A program made the translations under genes and the position numbers. 7,054 nucleotides of DNA from assembly GCA_020057985.1 (NCBI GenBank), contig JAGVEU010000427.1, positions 1-7,054 on the forward strand. The letters run 5' to 3'. Below the pieces are notes generated by a model, which saw only the letters and a list, made by a program, of their open reading frames with translations, made no database searches and was not told the origin of the DNA. Within the stretch, counting starts at the first letter, position 1. Every line of letters begins with the position of its first letter. Below are positions 1 through 4,852 of the stretch, in pieces. Source of the DNA: Calditrichota bacterium. GTDB taxonomy: Bacteria > Electryoneota > RPQS01.

Positions 1-1
1 C

Positions 2-490
2 AACGCGACGTCGCAAAACGGCGCTCTGAGTCCGGGCGTTCCCGATCGCAGCAAACTCGATTTCAGCTACAGCATCTTCTGGGACAACGGAACCATTGAG
101 ACCATTGATCCTTCGACGGGAGTTGGAATCGGCGACGGTCACTTTGAAGTCGCTTCATCCGAGTATGACTCCATGAACTGCCAACCGTCGGCGACCTTCC
201 CGGTCAACTCCATTCATATCGCAGCGCCGGTCGGATGGACTCAGAATGCCTTCCGCTTCAATGGCTGCGGATATGTCGGCCAGAATTCCAGCAACCGCGT
301 GGCGAATCCCTTACTTGTCAATCCGGCGGGCTACCCGACTTTCGACGGCCATCCGCAGGTTGGTTCCCCCGCCTACAGTGGAGCGGCTCCGACTCTTCCC
401 GCGAGTCTGCCGGTGGTCCCGTATCTCGGTTGCTTCAGCAGTCCTAATGACAACTGGCTGGATGGCTGGACCGCATATCCGGCAAACTAA
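2..490 (+). CDS. C-terminal fragment of a secreted, probable beta-helix protein
   Basis: The frame is open from the first complete codon of the window to a TAA at 488-490, so 162 residues of a longer protein are visible and the true start lies upstream. The sequence is rich in Gly, Ser, Asn, Pro and aromatic residues, with few charged residues, as in exported proteins. Near the end, NPLLVNPAGYPTF followed by PQVGSPAY resembles the last coil of right-handed beta-helix proteins, where similar 'NPLFVDP...GSPAI' phrases are common. The final YLGCFSSPNDNWLDGWTAY resembles a closing motif ('GAF..DNW..GWT') that I remember from large secreted beta-helix-like proteins of Bacteroidota and relatives. 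Family membership is inferred from memory. There are Cys residues at the motifs NGCGY and LGCFS. No catalytic residues can be assigned. An internal ATG at 173 is not needed as a start. Confidence 0.7.
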   Translation, partial: NATSQNGALSPGVPDRSKLDFSYSIFWDNGTIETIDPSTGVGIGDGHFEVASSEYDSMNCQPSATFPVNSIHIAAPVGWTQNAFRFNGCGYVGQNSSNRVANPLLVNPAGYPTFDGHPQVGSPAYSGAAPTLPASLPVVPYLGCFSSPNDNWLDGWTAYPAN

Positions 491-496
491 ATTTTG

Positions 497-517
497 TGCC
501 CATACAGTAGATGGGCA
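497..517 (+). terminator. Hairpin after the beta-helix gene, possible terminator
   Basis: TGCCCAT (497-503) and ATGGGCA (511-517) form a perfect 7-bp stem with a 7-base loop, beginning seven bases after the stop codon at 490. No T-run follows, so intrinsic termination is doubtful. It may be a transcript-end stabiliser, or chance. Confidence 0.3.
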
Positions 518-637
518 GCCTGTTCGCCCTACACAAACAGAAACTGAGCAAACTCCTTTCTTTGGCTGGAGCAAGACCATGACAAGAATACGAAACCACG
601 ATGTGTTGCCAGTTTCCAAGAATGCTCGGCGGAACAT

Positions 638-1165
638 TTGCTGAAGGGTTGGACAGCTTTCATGATGGCAGGAGCTTGTATGCTCCTGCTTTCGTGCATC
701 AAAACTCAGAGTACGGAGACGCCACCGCGCACTGCAAACGGTGTGCTCGGCACATCCTACTCTTCAGCCAATAACTTGGCAACCGCAGCGCTAAAAGCGA
801 TTGCCGATAGCAGCAGCAGCGAGTTAGCCGCCCTGCTGGTCACGAAGGATATCTATCGCGATGTGATCTGGAAGACGCTCCCCGCCGAAGAGATCGGAAA
901 CATGTCCGTAGAAATGGCGTGGGAGTGGGTTGCGCGGGATTCGGAGAAGGCCATCCGCCGGATTCTGCTCGATTATGGCGGAAAGAAACTTACGCTGAAG
1001 AGAGTCTATGAGCAACACGAGACCAAATTCTATCCGGCCATGCGCATCATTCGTGGGCTGCGGATAGTCGCTGAAGATCCGTCCGGTGAGCTAATTGATC
1101 TCAAGTTACTCAATGTGGTTGCCGAAGTAGACGGACTTTATAAGGCGATTGCCTTTGACACCTGA
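638..1165 (+). CDS. Small putative lipoprotein of unknown function
   Basis: The protein has 175 residues. From the TTG start at 638, residues 1-20 form a lipoprotein signal: Lys3, a hydrophobic stretch, then the lipobox LLSC with Cys20 as the predicted lipidated residue. An ATG at 662 would leave only a very short signal without a positive charge, so the TTG is preferred even though its ribosome binding site is weak. After a Ser/Thr-rich linker (about residues 23-45) comes a soluble, helical domain. It includes a charged segment around 90-125 (EMAWEWVARDSEKAIRRILL) and a C-terminal beta-like part ending VDGLYKAIAFDT. I do not recognise a named family. The response regulator gene follows at once, so the two are probably co-transcribed. 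A sensory or envelope-related role linked to that regulator is inference only. Confidence 0.75.
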   Translation: MLKGWTAFMMAGACMLLLSCIKTQSTETPPRTANGVLGTSYSSANNLATAALKAIADSSSSELAALLVTKDIYRDVIWKTLPAEEIGNMSVEMAWEWVARDSEKAIRRILLDYGGKKLTLKRVYEQHETKFYPAMRIIRGLRIVAEDPSGELIDLKLLNVVAEVDGLYKAIAFDT

Positions 1166-1196
1166 AACACCGGTCAACATCTCCAAGCAGGACTCA

Positions 1197-1949
1197 ATGC
1201 TCTACCCCAATCCAAACATGGCGGCCAGCGTGAACCAGCAGACAAGCACGAGTCCGCGCAAGGCAACAATCCTTGTCGTAGATGACGAAGCGGATCTCTG
1301 CGAACTTATCCGATACAACCTTGCGCGCGAAGGATATGGCGTGGTCTGTGTGGACTCCGGCGAACGGGCGATTGAGGTCATCGGTGAAGAGGCGCCCGAT
1401 CTCGTAATTTTAGATGTGATGTTACCCGGACTTGACGGCCTTGAGGTCTGCCGGCGTCTGAAATTCACAGCCAAAACCAGTAACTTACCGGTCATTATGC
1501 TAACTGCAAAATCCGAAGAAGTGGATATTGTCACCGGGCTCGAGTGCGGCGCTGATGACTATCTCACGAAGCCTTTCAGTCTACGGGTTCTGCTGGCTCG
1601 CGTTCGAGCGTTGTTGCGGCAGAATCGTCAGATGGAACAGACTGGACAGAACATCCTGCAATTCGGTGATCTTAGCATTGATCCCGAACGGCATGAAGTT
1701 CGAGTAGGTGAGACGCTCGCCGATTTGACTATTACCGAATATCGAATCCTGCTGACGTTAGCGCGGCGGCCCGGCTGGGTTTTCTCAAGACAGCAGATCG
1801 TGGCTTCTGCCCGTCGCGACAACGCTGTCGTTACCTCCCGCTCCGTGGACGTTCATGTGATGCGGCTCCGCACCAAACTCGGTTTGAGCGGCGACAAAGT
1901 TGAGACTGTCCGGGGAGTCGGCTACTGCTTCCGTTCCGATATTGAATAA
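1197..1949 (+). CDS. OmpR/PhoB-family two-component response regulator
   Basis: This cytoplasmic transcription factor should be activated by phosphorylation from a sensor kinase that is not in the window. From the ATG at 1197 it has 250 residues. A receiver domain covers about residues 23-145. It has the acidic pair Asp29-Asp30 (VVDDEADL), the phosphoacceptor Asp73 (LVILDVMLPGLDG), Thr103 (IMLTAKS) and Lys125 (LTKPF), so every key residue is present. A winged-helix DNA-binding domain covers about 154-250, with the family signatures LTITEYRILLTLARRPG, SVDVHVMRLRTKL and VRGVGYCF. The length is slightly above the roughly 230 residues usual for PhoB because of a disordered N-terminal tail. An AGGA at 1189-1192 precedes ATG 1197. 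A further in-frame ATG lies at 1218. An in-frame TTG at 1149 would overlap the lipoprotein end by 17 bases and has no better support. The regulated genes are unknown. Confidence 0.93.
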   Translation: MLYPNPNMAASVNQQTSTSPRKATILVVDDEADLCELIRYNLAREGYGVVCVDSGERAIEVIGEEAPDLVILDVMLPGLDGLEVCRRLKFTAKTSNLPVIMLTAKSEEVDIVTGLECGADDYLTKPFSLRVLLARVRALLRQNRQMEQTGQNILQFGDLSIDPERHEVRVGETLADLTITEYRILLTLARRPGWVFSRQQIVASARRDNAVVTSRSVDVHVMRLRTKLGLSGDKVETVRGVGYCFRSDIE

Positions 1950-1976
1950 CTGTATGAATAGCAAGAGAGAAACAAG

Positions 1977-2168
1977 ATGAAAAACACACAGCCTATCGTG
2001 GCAACTCGCGCATTCGAGTTCTTCGTGTCCTTGTGCGCCACAATCTACTATGCAGCCATCGCAGTGATCAGTCTGGTCATTCAGTTGCCCTCAGTGCTTT
2101 ACCGGTTGAATCAAAAGAAGTTCGCAGAACCCGAACAGCAGACGCGACCGCTCGTTGCTGAAGGTTAA
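1977..2168 (+). CDS. Small single-pass membrane protein
   Basis: The protein has 63 residues and starts at an ATG 27 bases after the regulator stop. The purine-rich tract AAGAGAGAAA upstream is a plausible ribosome binding site. Residues about 12-41 form a long hydrophobic segment (CATIYYAAIAVISLVIQL), flanked by Lys and Arg on both sides and followed by a hydrophilic tail (YRLNQKK, then EPEQQTRP). This is one membrane helix of the inner membrane. There is no lipobox or evident cleavage site. It appears to be the last gene of the lipoprotein-regulator operon, since hairpins begin soon after it. No family is recognised. A helper of the missing sensor kinase or an envelope stress peptide are possibilities without direct evidence. 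Confidence 0.65.
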   Translation: MKNTQPIVATRAFEFFVSLCATIYYAAIAVISLVIQLPSVLYRLNQKKFAEPEQQTRPLVAEG

Positions 2169-2188
2169 GTAAATCCACCCCCTTTGTG

Positions 2189-2211
2189 TTTCCCCCACTA
2201 CGTGGAGGAAA
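2189..2211. repeat. Hairpin downstream of the small membrane protein gene
   Basis: TTTCCCCCAC (2189-2198) pairs with GTGGAGGAAA (2202-2211) at nine of ten positions around a 3-base loop, 20 bases past the stop codon at 2168. There is no T-run after it, so it may protect the 3' end of the operon transcript instead of terminating it. Confidence 0.4.
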
Positions 2212-2230
2212 GCGGATACGGAAAATTTCA

Positions 2231-2260
2231 AAGCGGGCGATCCATTTGGGTCACCCGTTT
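2231..2260. terminator. Probable terminator of the regulator operon
   Basis: CGGGCGATCC (2234-2243) pairs with GGGTCACCCG (2248-2257) around an ATTT loop, with one mismatch and one G-T pair. Flanking A residues at 2230-2232 and T residues at 2258-2260 extend the stem and give the A-stem-T look of an intrinsic, possibly two-way terminator. The following tract (CACATCTCTTCT) is only moderately T-rich. Confidence 0.45.
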
Positions 2261-2281
2261 CACATCTCTTCTCCCCCCAAC

Positions 2282-2309
2282 TTGATTCACTATTGTCTTA
2301 ATGTATGTT
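2282..2309 (+). promoter_or_regulatory. Possible sigma-70-type promoter
   Basis: TTGATT at 2282-2287 and TATGTT at 2304-2309 are 16 bases apart and lie just after the probable operon terminator. A transcript from here would carry the hairpins at 2322-2345 and 2392-2418. The match to consensus is moderate and such matches arise by chance. Confidence 0.3.
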
Positions 2310-2321
2310 GAGAAAAATGAG

Positions 2322-2418
2322 TCACTTGGAAAGGCCACCGAGTGATGCCCAGAGCGACGTTCATTTCGTGTTTCCTGTTCCGTCGGCCATTCGGGTCGGC
2401 TGCAAGCAGCCGATCCCG
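2322..2418 (+). ncRNA. Possible structured RNA with two hairpins
   Basis: The first hairpin pairs TCACTTGG (2322-2329) with CCGAGTGA (2338-2345), eight pairs including one G-T. The second pairs CGGG-TCGGCTG (2392-2402) with CAGCCGA-T-CCCG (2407-2418), eleven pairs with one bulged T and a four-base CAAG loop. No known RNA family is recognised. The element could be a small RNA, an attenuator or a decayed repeat. The direction of transcription is assumed from the possible promoter upstream. Confidence 0.25.
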
Positions 2419-2490
2419 CAGGCAAAATCCTTGTGAAACCACTTCACAAATCATTGAGACAGTAGTGAACTTGATTGGGGGGTAGATGGG

Positions 2491-2652
2491 ATGAATGAAA
2501 AACTTGCGACGGACAGATTGTTTCAGAATTACCTCATGGTATTGTCGCCAGCAAGCGAAGCCAACATCCAGAAGCGCCCCCCACGCAGAGTCGCATGCTC
2601 TCGATGCCCGCATTACAGCAACTCCTTGTATCACAACATGTTACAAGTTTAA
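2491..2652 (+). CDS. Possible small ORF, 53 residues, unknown function
   Basis: ATG at 2491 follows a run of six G residues (2477-2482) at ribosome-binding distance. The peptide starts MNEKLATDRLFQNYLMVL and later holds RRVACSRCPHY, a CxxC pair that could bind metal or act in redox chemistry, before ending LYHNMLQV. The first half has ordinary protein composition and the second is unusually rich in Arg and Cys. It is not in a recognised family. A different frame of the same DNA is open for longer (2495-2713) but begins without a suitable ribosome binding site. This may well be noncoding. Confidence 0.25.
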   Translation: MNEKLATDRLFQNYLMVLSPASEANIQKRPPRRVACSRCPHYSNSLYHNMLQV

Positions 2653-2709
2653 TGAAGATCCGCAGCCATTTGTCAAGAGGCACATTCAGACAGCATCGAA
2701 AGGCTCATC

Positions 2710-2738
2710 TTGACTTTCTGTCTGAATTTGGATAGCTT
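2710..2738 (+). promoter_or_regulatory. Possible promoter of the peroxiredoxin gene
   Basis: TTGACT (2710-2715, five of six consensus bases) is followed 17 bases later by TAGCTT (2733-2738, a weak -10). Transcription would begin near 2745 and give a leader of about 70 bases that includes the inverted repeat at 2761-2780. Confidence 0.4.
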
Positions 2739-2760
2739 AGGGTTCGCTCCCAAGAATCGA

Positions 2761-2780
2761 ATCAGGCGACTCTGCCTGAT
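2761..2780 (+). promoter_or_regulatory. Perfect inverted repeat in the peroxiredoxin leader
   Basis: ATCAGGC (2761-2767) and GCCTGAT (2774-2780) are exact inverted copies around the six bases GACTCT. In DNA this would suit a dimeric repressor or activator just downstream of the possible promoter. In RNA it would be a 7-bp hairpin 37 bases before the start codon, far enough not to hide the ribosome binding site (GGAAAGGA, 2800-2807). Redox or metal control is a guess. Confidence 0.4.
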
Positions 2781-2817
2781 ACCCACTTCATAAACTAACG
2801 GAAAGGAAAACCCAACC

Positions 2818-3453
2818 ATGTGTTGTGACTGCGAAAACAACGAAGACCTCATCTCTCTCGCCCTCGGCGACGAGGTGCCCGATTTCACGATTAAGACTTA
2901 CGAACCCACCAAAGGCGACTTCGGCGAATTTACTTTGGCAAAGACAATGGAGGCCAAGCGATGGACCATTCTCTTCTTCTACCCCGGTGACTTCACCTTT
3001 GTCTGAGCGACGGAATTTGCTGCTCTGGCAGAGCAGCATGAGCGGTTTTCCCGCATGGGAGCCGACCTTGTTACCGTTAGTGTAGATAGTATCGAAGTTC
3101 ACCTCGCCTGGCAGCGCCACGAAGTCGGACTCAAGAATGTCAAGTATTCCATGGGCTCCGACCAAAGCGGAGCGGTCTCGCAGATGTTCGGTGTGTACGA
3201 TGACGAAGCCGGCAAGTGTCTGCGAGGCTCGTTCATTATAAGCCCCGAAGGCAAGCTGCTATCCAGCGAAATGAATTACGGCGATGTGGGCCGCAACATT
3301 GACGAACTCATGCGCAAGTTCAAAGCCTACCTGCACGTCTCCAAGCATCCGGTCAAAGCCTGCCCTTCTAAATGGAAAGACGAAGGCGACGCCACCCTCG
3401 AACCCGGCGCCAAGCTGGTAGGAAAAGTATTCAAAGAAGACGGGACATACTAA
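2818..3453 (+). CDS. Selenocysteine-containing AhpC-type peroxiredoxin (TGA read as Sec63)
   Basis: Peroxiredoxins reduce hydrogen peroxide and organic peroxides in the cytoplasm through an active-site thiol or selenol. Starting at ATG 2818 with GGAAAGGA upstream, the frame runs to TAA at 3451-3453 and is broken only by TGA at 3004-3006. That codon falls exactly where FYPxDFTFVC carries the peroxidatic cysteine: here FYPGDFTFV, then TGA, then ATEFAALAEQ. Pro56, Thr60 and residue 63 form the PxxxTxxC/U active site. The frame stays homologous to AhpC on both sides: DLVTVSVDS, HLAWQRHEVG, KYSMGSD, Arg136 in LRGSFIISPEG, then HPVKACPSKW with Cys182 as likely resolving cysteine, and a C-terminal LVGKVFKEDG. 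The length of 211 residues is slightly above the roughly 187 of E. coli AhpC. A SECIS-like hairpin follows the TGA. The N-terminus, MCCDCENNED, adds three cysteines not found in standard AhpC. A plain nonsense mutation is the alternative, but the hairpin makes it unlikely. No reductase gene lies nearby. Confidence 0.9.
3004..3040 (+). promoter_or_regulatory. Bacterial SECIS element directing Sec at TGA 3004-3006
   Basis: Starting 11 bases after the TGA, TGCTGCTCT (3018-3026) pairs perfectly with AGAGCAGCA (3030-3038) around a GGC loop (3027-3029). The known bacterial rule, from the elements bound by SelB, is a stem-loop inside the coding sequence just 3' of UGA. Its loop starts roughly 16-37 bases after the codon and has a G among its first two bases. 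Here 20 bases intervene and both bases are G. The hairpin also encodes AALAEQ, so it is under protein constraint as well. The lower stem is not well paired, and no bulged U like that of E. coli fdhF is obvious. Confidence 0.8.
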
Positions 3454-3460
3454 GAAACTC

Positions 3461-3475
3461 GTAGTGCCGCACTAC
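3461..3475 (+). terminator. Short hairpin after the peroxiredoxin stop, weak terminator
   Basis: GTAGTG (3461-3466) and CACTAC (3470-3475) form a perfect 6-bp stem with a 3-base loop, seven bases after the stop. The nearest T-run (CTTTTCC, from 3484) is about nine bases further on, so termination would be inefficient. The larger inverted repeat after it may share this job. Confidence 0.3.
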
Positions 3476-3510
3476 TGTGCAATCTTTTCCGCCGAGCGGG
3501 GTGCCCTCTA

Positions 3511-3604
3511 CTCGCGGCGGCATGTGTCCACACTCCTCACATGCCCCATCACTCGCGTAATCCGAGCGGGGCACGTGAAGACTCAAGACACGTGCCGCCG
3601 CGAG
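3511..3604. repeat. 94-bp nested inverted repeat (REP- or MITE-like)
   Basis: The outer arms CTCGCGGCGGCATGTGTC (3511-3528) and GACACGTGCCGCCGCGAG (3587-3604) pair at all 18 positions, counting one G-T. Inside, after 8-base internal loops on both sides, TCACATGCCCC (3537-3547) pairs with GGGGCACGTGA (3568-3578) at ten of eleven positions. At the tip CTCG (3552-3555) faces CGAG (3563-3566). The ten bases CCGAGCGGGG occur at 3492-3501 and again at 3562-3571, so part of the unit is also directly repeated. The whole would fold as one long hairpin in RNA or extrude as a cruciform in DNA. There is no ORF inside. It could end peroxiredoxin transcription or be a dispersed element. Confidence 0.7.
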
Positions 3605-3890
3605 AAACACTCCTAACTAACTAGAAACGGCACTAGGCGTGTTTCTATATGGCAGTTACGTACAGCGCACATTCGTGGATTACAAGGAGGTGTTCGCAGA
3701 CAGAGATGGTAACATTTACTACTGGCGAACAGGAAGGCGGTAGCATTCTTTCCGATATCAGTCGCCTGAGCCAACCGAGGCATTCTTTTCTATATCGGAG
3801 AGTTTTGAATTTTGAGGTAGATTCGGTCCGATGCGACTGTCATCAACTCTGGGTCTTCATTTGGCTTACCCATAACAACCAGGAAATGTT

Positions 3891-4007
3891 GTGAATACTG
3901 AGCACCGTGAGGTTCACTCAGATGGCGTGTATATCGAGAATGAAATCGACTTGTTCGATGAGCACTTTGATCTTGCTTGTGAAGAAATTAGTGCCGTAAT
4001 CCGGTGA
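3891..4007 (+). CDS. Possible small acidic protein, 38 residues
   Basis: GTG at 3891 has an AGGA (3881-3884) six bases upstream, a good ribosome binding site, and the frame ends at TGA 4005-4007. The peptide has the composition of a real protein: acidic, few rare residues, with phrases such as DGVYIENEIDLFDEHFD and ACEEISAVI, likely forming a short helix at its end. No family is recognised. In-frame stops lie close upstream (TAA at 3873), so it is either complete and tiny or the last exon-like piece of a degraded gene. Its start overlaps the stop of a doubtful 81-residue frame. Confidence 0.35.
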   Translation: MNTEHREVHSDGVYIENEIDLFDEHFDLACEEISAVIR

Positions 4008-4267
4008 TGGGTATGCATAGTTGCTCGCATATCCATCATTAATCACATTCTGGATAACTGGCCAATAATGTAGGCTAAGAGTTTGAGGCTATCAAGGTGC
4101 ACGCTGAAACGGCATTTTCATCTCGCAAATTAAGCAAGAGCTATCACCGTCATATCGAAGATGGCCATATTCGGCAATTATTGGGTCACAGCAGGAATGT
4201 GCCTTTCCAGCCGACAGTGTATGCCATATCTAATGCATTTAATTGCCACAGAAAGAGAGTGTCAACG

Positions 4268-4840
4268 ATGACATTATTAACACGTCTGGTTATTGTAACT
4301 GGGGTTCTTGCGATTACAAGTTCCGGCATGTGCAGGACCATCTCACCAGTGCAACAGTCAAACCCAAACCTATCGTTTTCGGATTTCATCAATGGAATTC
4401 AAGGAGTAACATTGCTATTGAGCTACAAGGACTCCTTAGTGCCGCCGCGGGATAGTGAAATTGGAATGCCAGCCGCAGGTGTATTCTGGAACAAAGTCAG
4501 CGAGTTCTTCTACAACAAAGGAATCGCATGCGCGCAGAGCAAAAGTCAAGCGAGAAAACTCCTTGAATCCAGCAGCTCGATCTGTGATATTGCAGATGTA
4601 GCGATCTCGTTTTACCTAAGCACAGACGAAAGGACCATCGGAAAGATTTCGGTCACGTTTAGAAGCTGCAATGGGGATGGATTTCTGTTTGCCATACCGA
4701 CTCATGTAAAAGTCAGCGAACAAGTGATCGAGAAGCCATACCAGCAGTTGGCAGACATCTTTGTCAAAGAATTTCATTTCGATCATGTCTATGATCGGAA
4801 TCGCAGAGTGAAACTTCCTGACATTCCAGCGACGGCATAA
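4268..4840 (+). CDS. N-terminal part of a secreted serine protease, cut off by TAA
   Basis: I start this at ATG 4268, because it gives a clear Sec signal peptide (MTLLTRLVIVTGVLAI) and has AGAGAG at about 4252. The upstream GTG at 4097 would bury that signal behind 57 odd residues. A weak promoter-like pair lies at 4204-4209 and 4227-4232. The product is 190 residues: signal (about 1-22), then a mixed alpha/beta domain with IFSFY-like strands, FRSCNGDGFLF at 131-141 and a closing RRVKLPDIP. I remember this domain, with its 'SCNGD.FLF' and 'KLP' phrases, as the N-terminal region of trypsin-like proteases in Bacteroidota-like genomes. The next gene continues in the same frame with only four codons between the TAA and the TTG. 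So this is probably the front half of one roughly 548-residue protease gene interrupted by a nonsense codon. Two separate polypeptides remain possible. Confidence 0.65.
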   Translation: MTLLTRLVIVTGVLAITSSGMCRTISPVQQSNPNLSFSDFINGIQGVTLLLSYKDSLVPPRDSEIGMPAAGVFWNKVSEFFYNKGIACAQSKSQARKLLESSSSICDIADVAISFYLSTDERTIGKISVTFRSCNGDGFLFAIPTHVKVSEQVIEKPYQQLADIFVKEFHFDHVYDRNRRVKLPDIPATA

Positions 4841-4852
4841 ACGACTGGGAAG

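Larger units (their letters stand above)
2169..2817. other. Long noncoding, hairpin-rich interval with no confident gene
   Basis: This stretch of about 650 bases separates the regulator operon from the peroxiredoxin gene. It contains four strong hairpins (2189-2211, 2231-2260, 2322-2345, 2392-2418), two possible plus-strand promoters, a short possible ORF at 2491-2652, and a perfect inverted repeat in the leader of the peroxiredoxin gene. Longer open frames exist on both strands, including 2290-2634 on the minus strand. They lack good ribosome binding sites and have Arg/Cys/Ser-heavy, family-less translations, so I do not call them. The density of structure suggests an expressed noncoding RNA or the remains of a mobile element, but nothing identifies either. 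Confidence 0.5.
3454..3890. other. Repeat-rich interval between the peroxiredoxin gene and the accessory genes
   Basis: This stretch carries a short hairpin (3461-3475), a nested inverted repeat (3511-3604), a GAAACAC/GTGTTTC pair (3604-3610 and 3639-3645), and an imperfect 19-base direct repeat (3743-3761 and 3780-3798). The frame at 3649-3894 is open for 81 residues and ends four bases into the next small ORF (TGA 3892-3894 against GTG 3891), which would allow coupling. It has no ribosome binding site at its ATG and an Arg/Ser/Cys-rich, family-less translation. Another frame (GTG 3639 to TAG 3741) gives a protein-like phrase, VFADRDGNIYYW, that may be a remnant of a lost gene. I call neither as a gene. 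Confidence 0.4.

Noticed and set aside
246..644. Plus-strand ORF of 132 residues overlapping the first gene
   Set aside because: It is in another frame of the beta-helix protein and has an Arg/Pro/Ser-rich, family-less translation.
2290..2634. Minus-strand ORF of 114 residues in the intergenic region
   Set aside because: No ribosome binding site, no family, and it overlaps several hairpins. It is probably an accidental open frame.
2495..2713. Plus-strand ORF of 72 residues
   Set aside because: Arg/Ser/Thr/Cys-rich translation with no ribosome-binding site at the right distance. The frame at 2491 is slightly better supported.
2818..3006. Frameshifted or simply nonsense-mutated peroxiredoxin
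   Set aside because: The frame is unchanged on both sides of TGA, which replaces exactly the catalytic cysteine codon, and a SECIS-like hairpin follows.
3055..3453. A separate gene starting at ATG 3055
   Set aside because: It is the C-terminal part of the peroxiredoxin. The residues between TGA 3004 and this ATG are homologous to AhpC, and there is no ribosome binding site.
3490..3610. CRISPR array or tRNA in the GC-rich repeat region
   Set aside because: The repeats are inverted arms of one hairpin with no regularly spaced direct repeats, and no cloverleaf or anticodon arm can be drawn.
3649..3894. Plus-strand ORF of 81 residues
   Set aside because: Its stop overlaps the next possible start, which suggested coupling, but it lacks a ribosome binding site and a protein-like composition.
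4097..4267. GTG 4097 as start of the protease N-terminal ORF
   Set aside because: It adds 57 His/Arg-rich residues before a typical signal peptide that begins at ATG 4268 with its own purine-rich tract.
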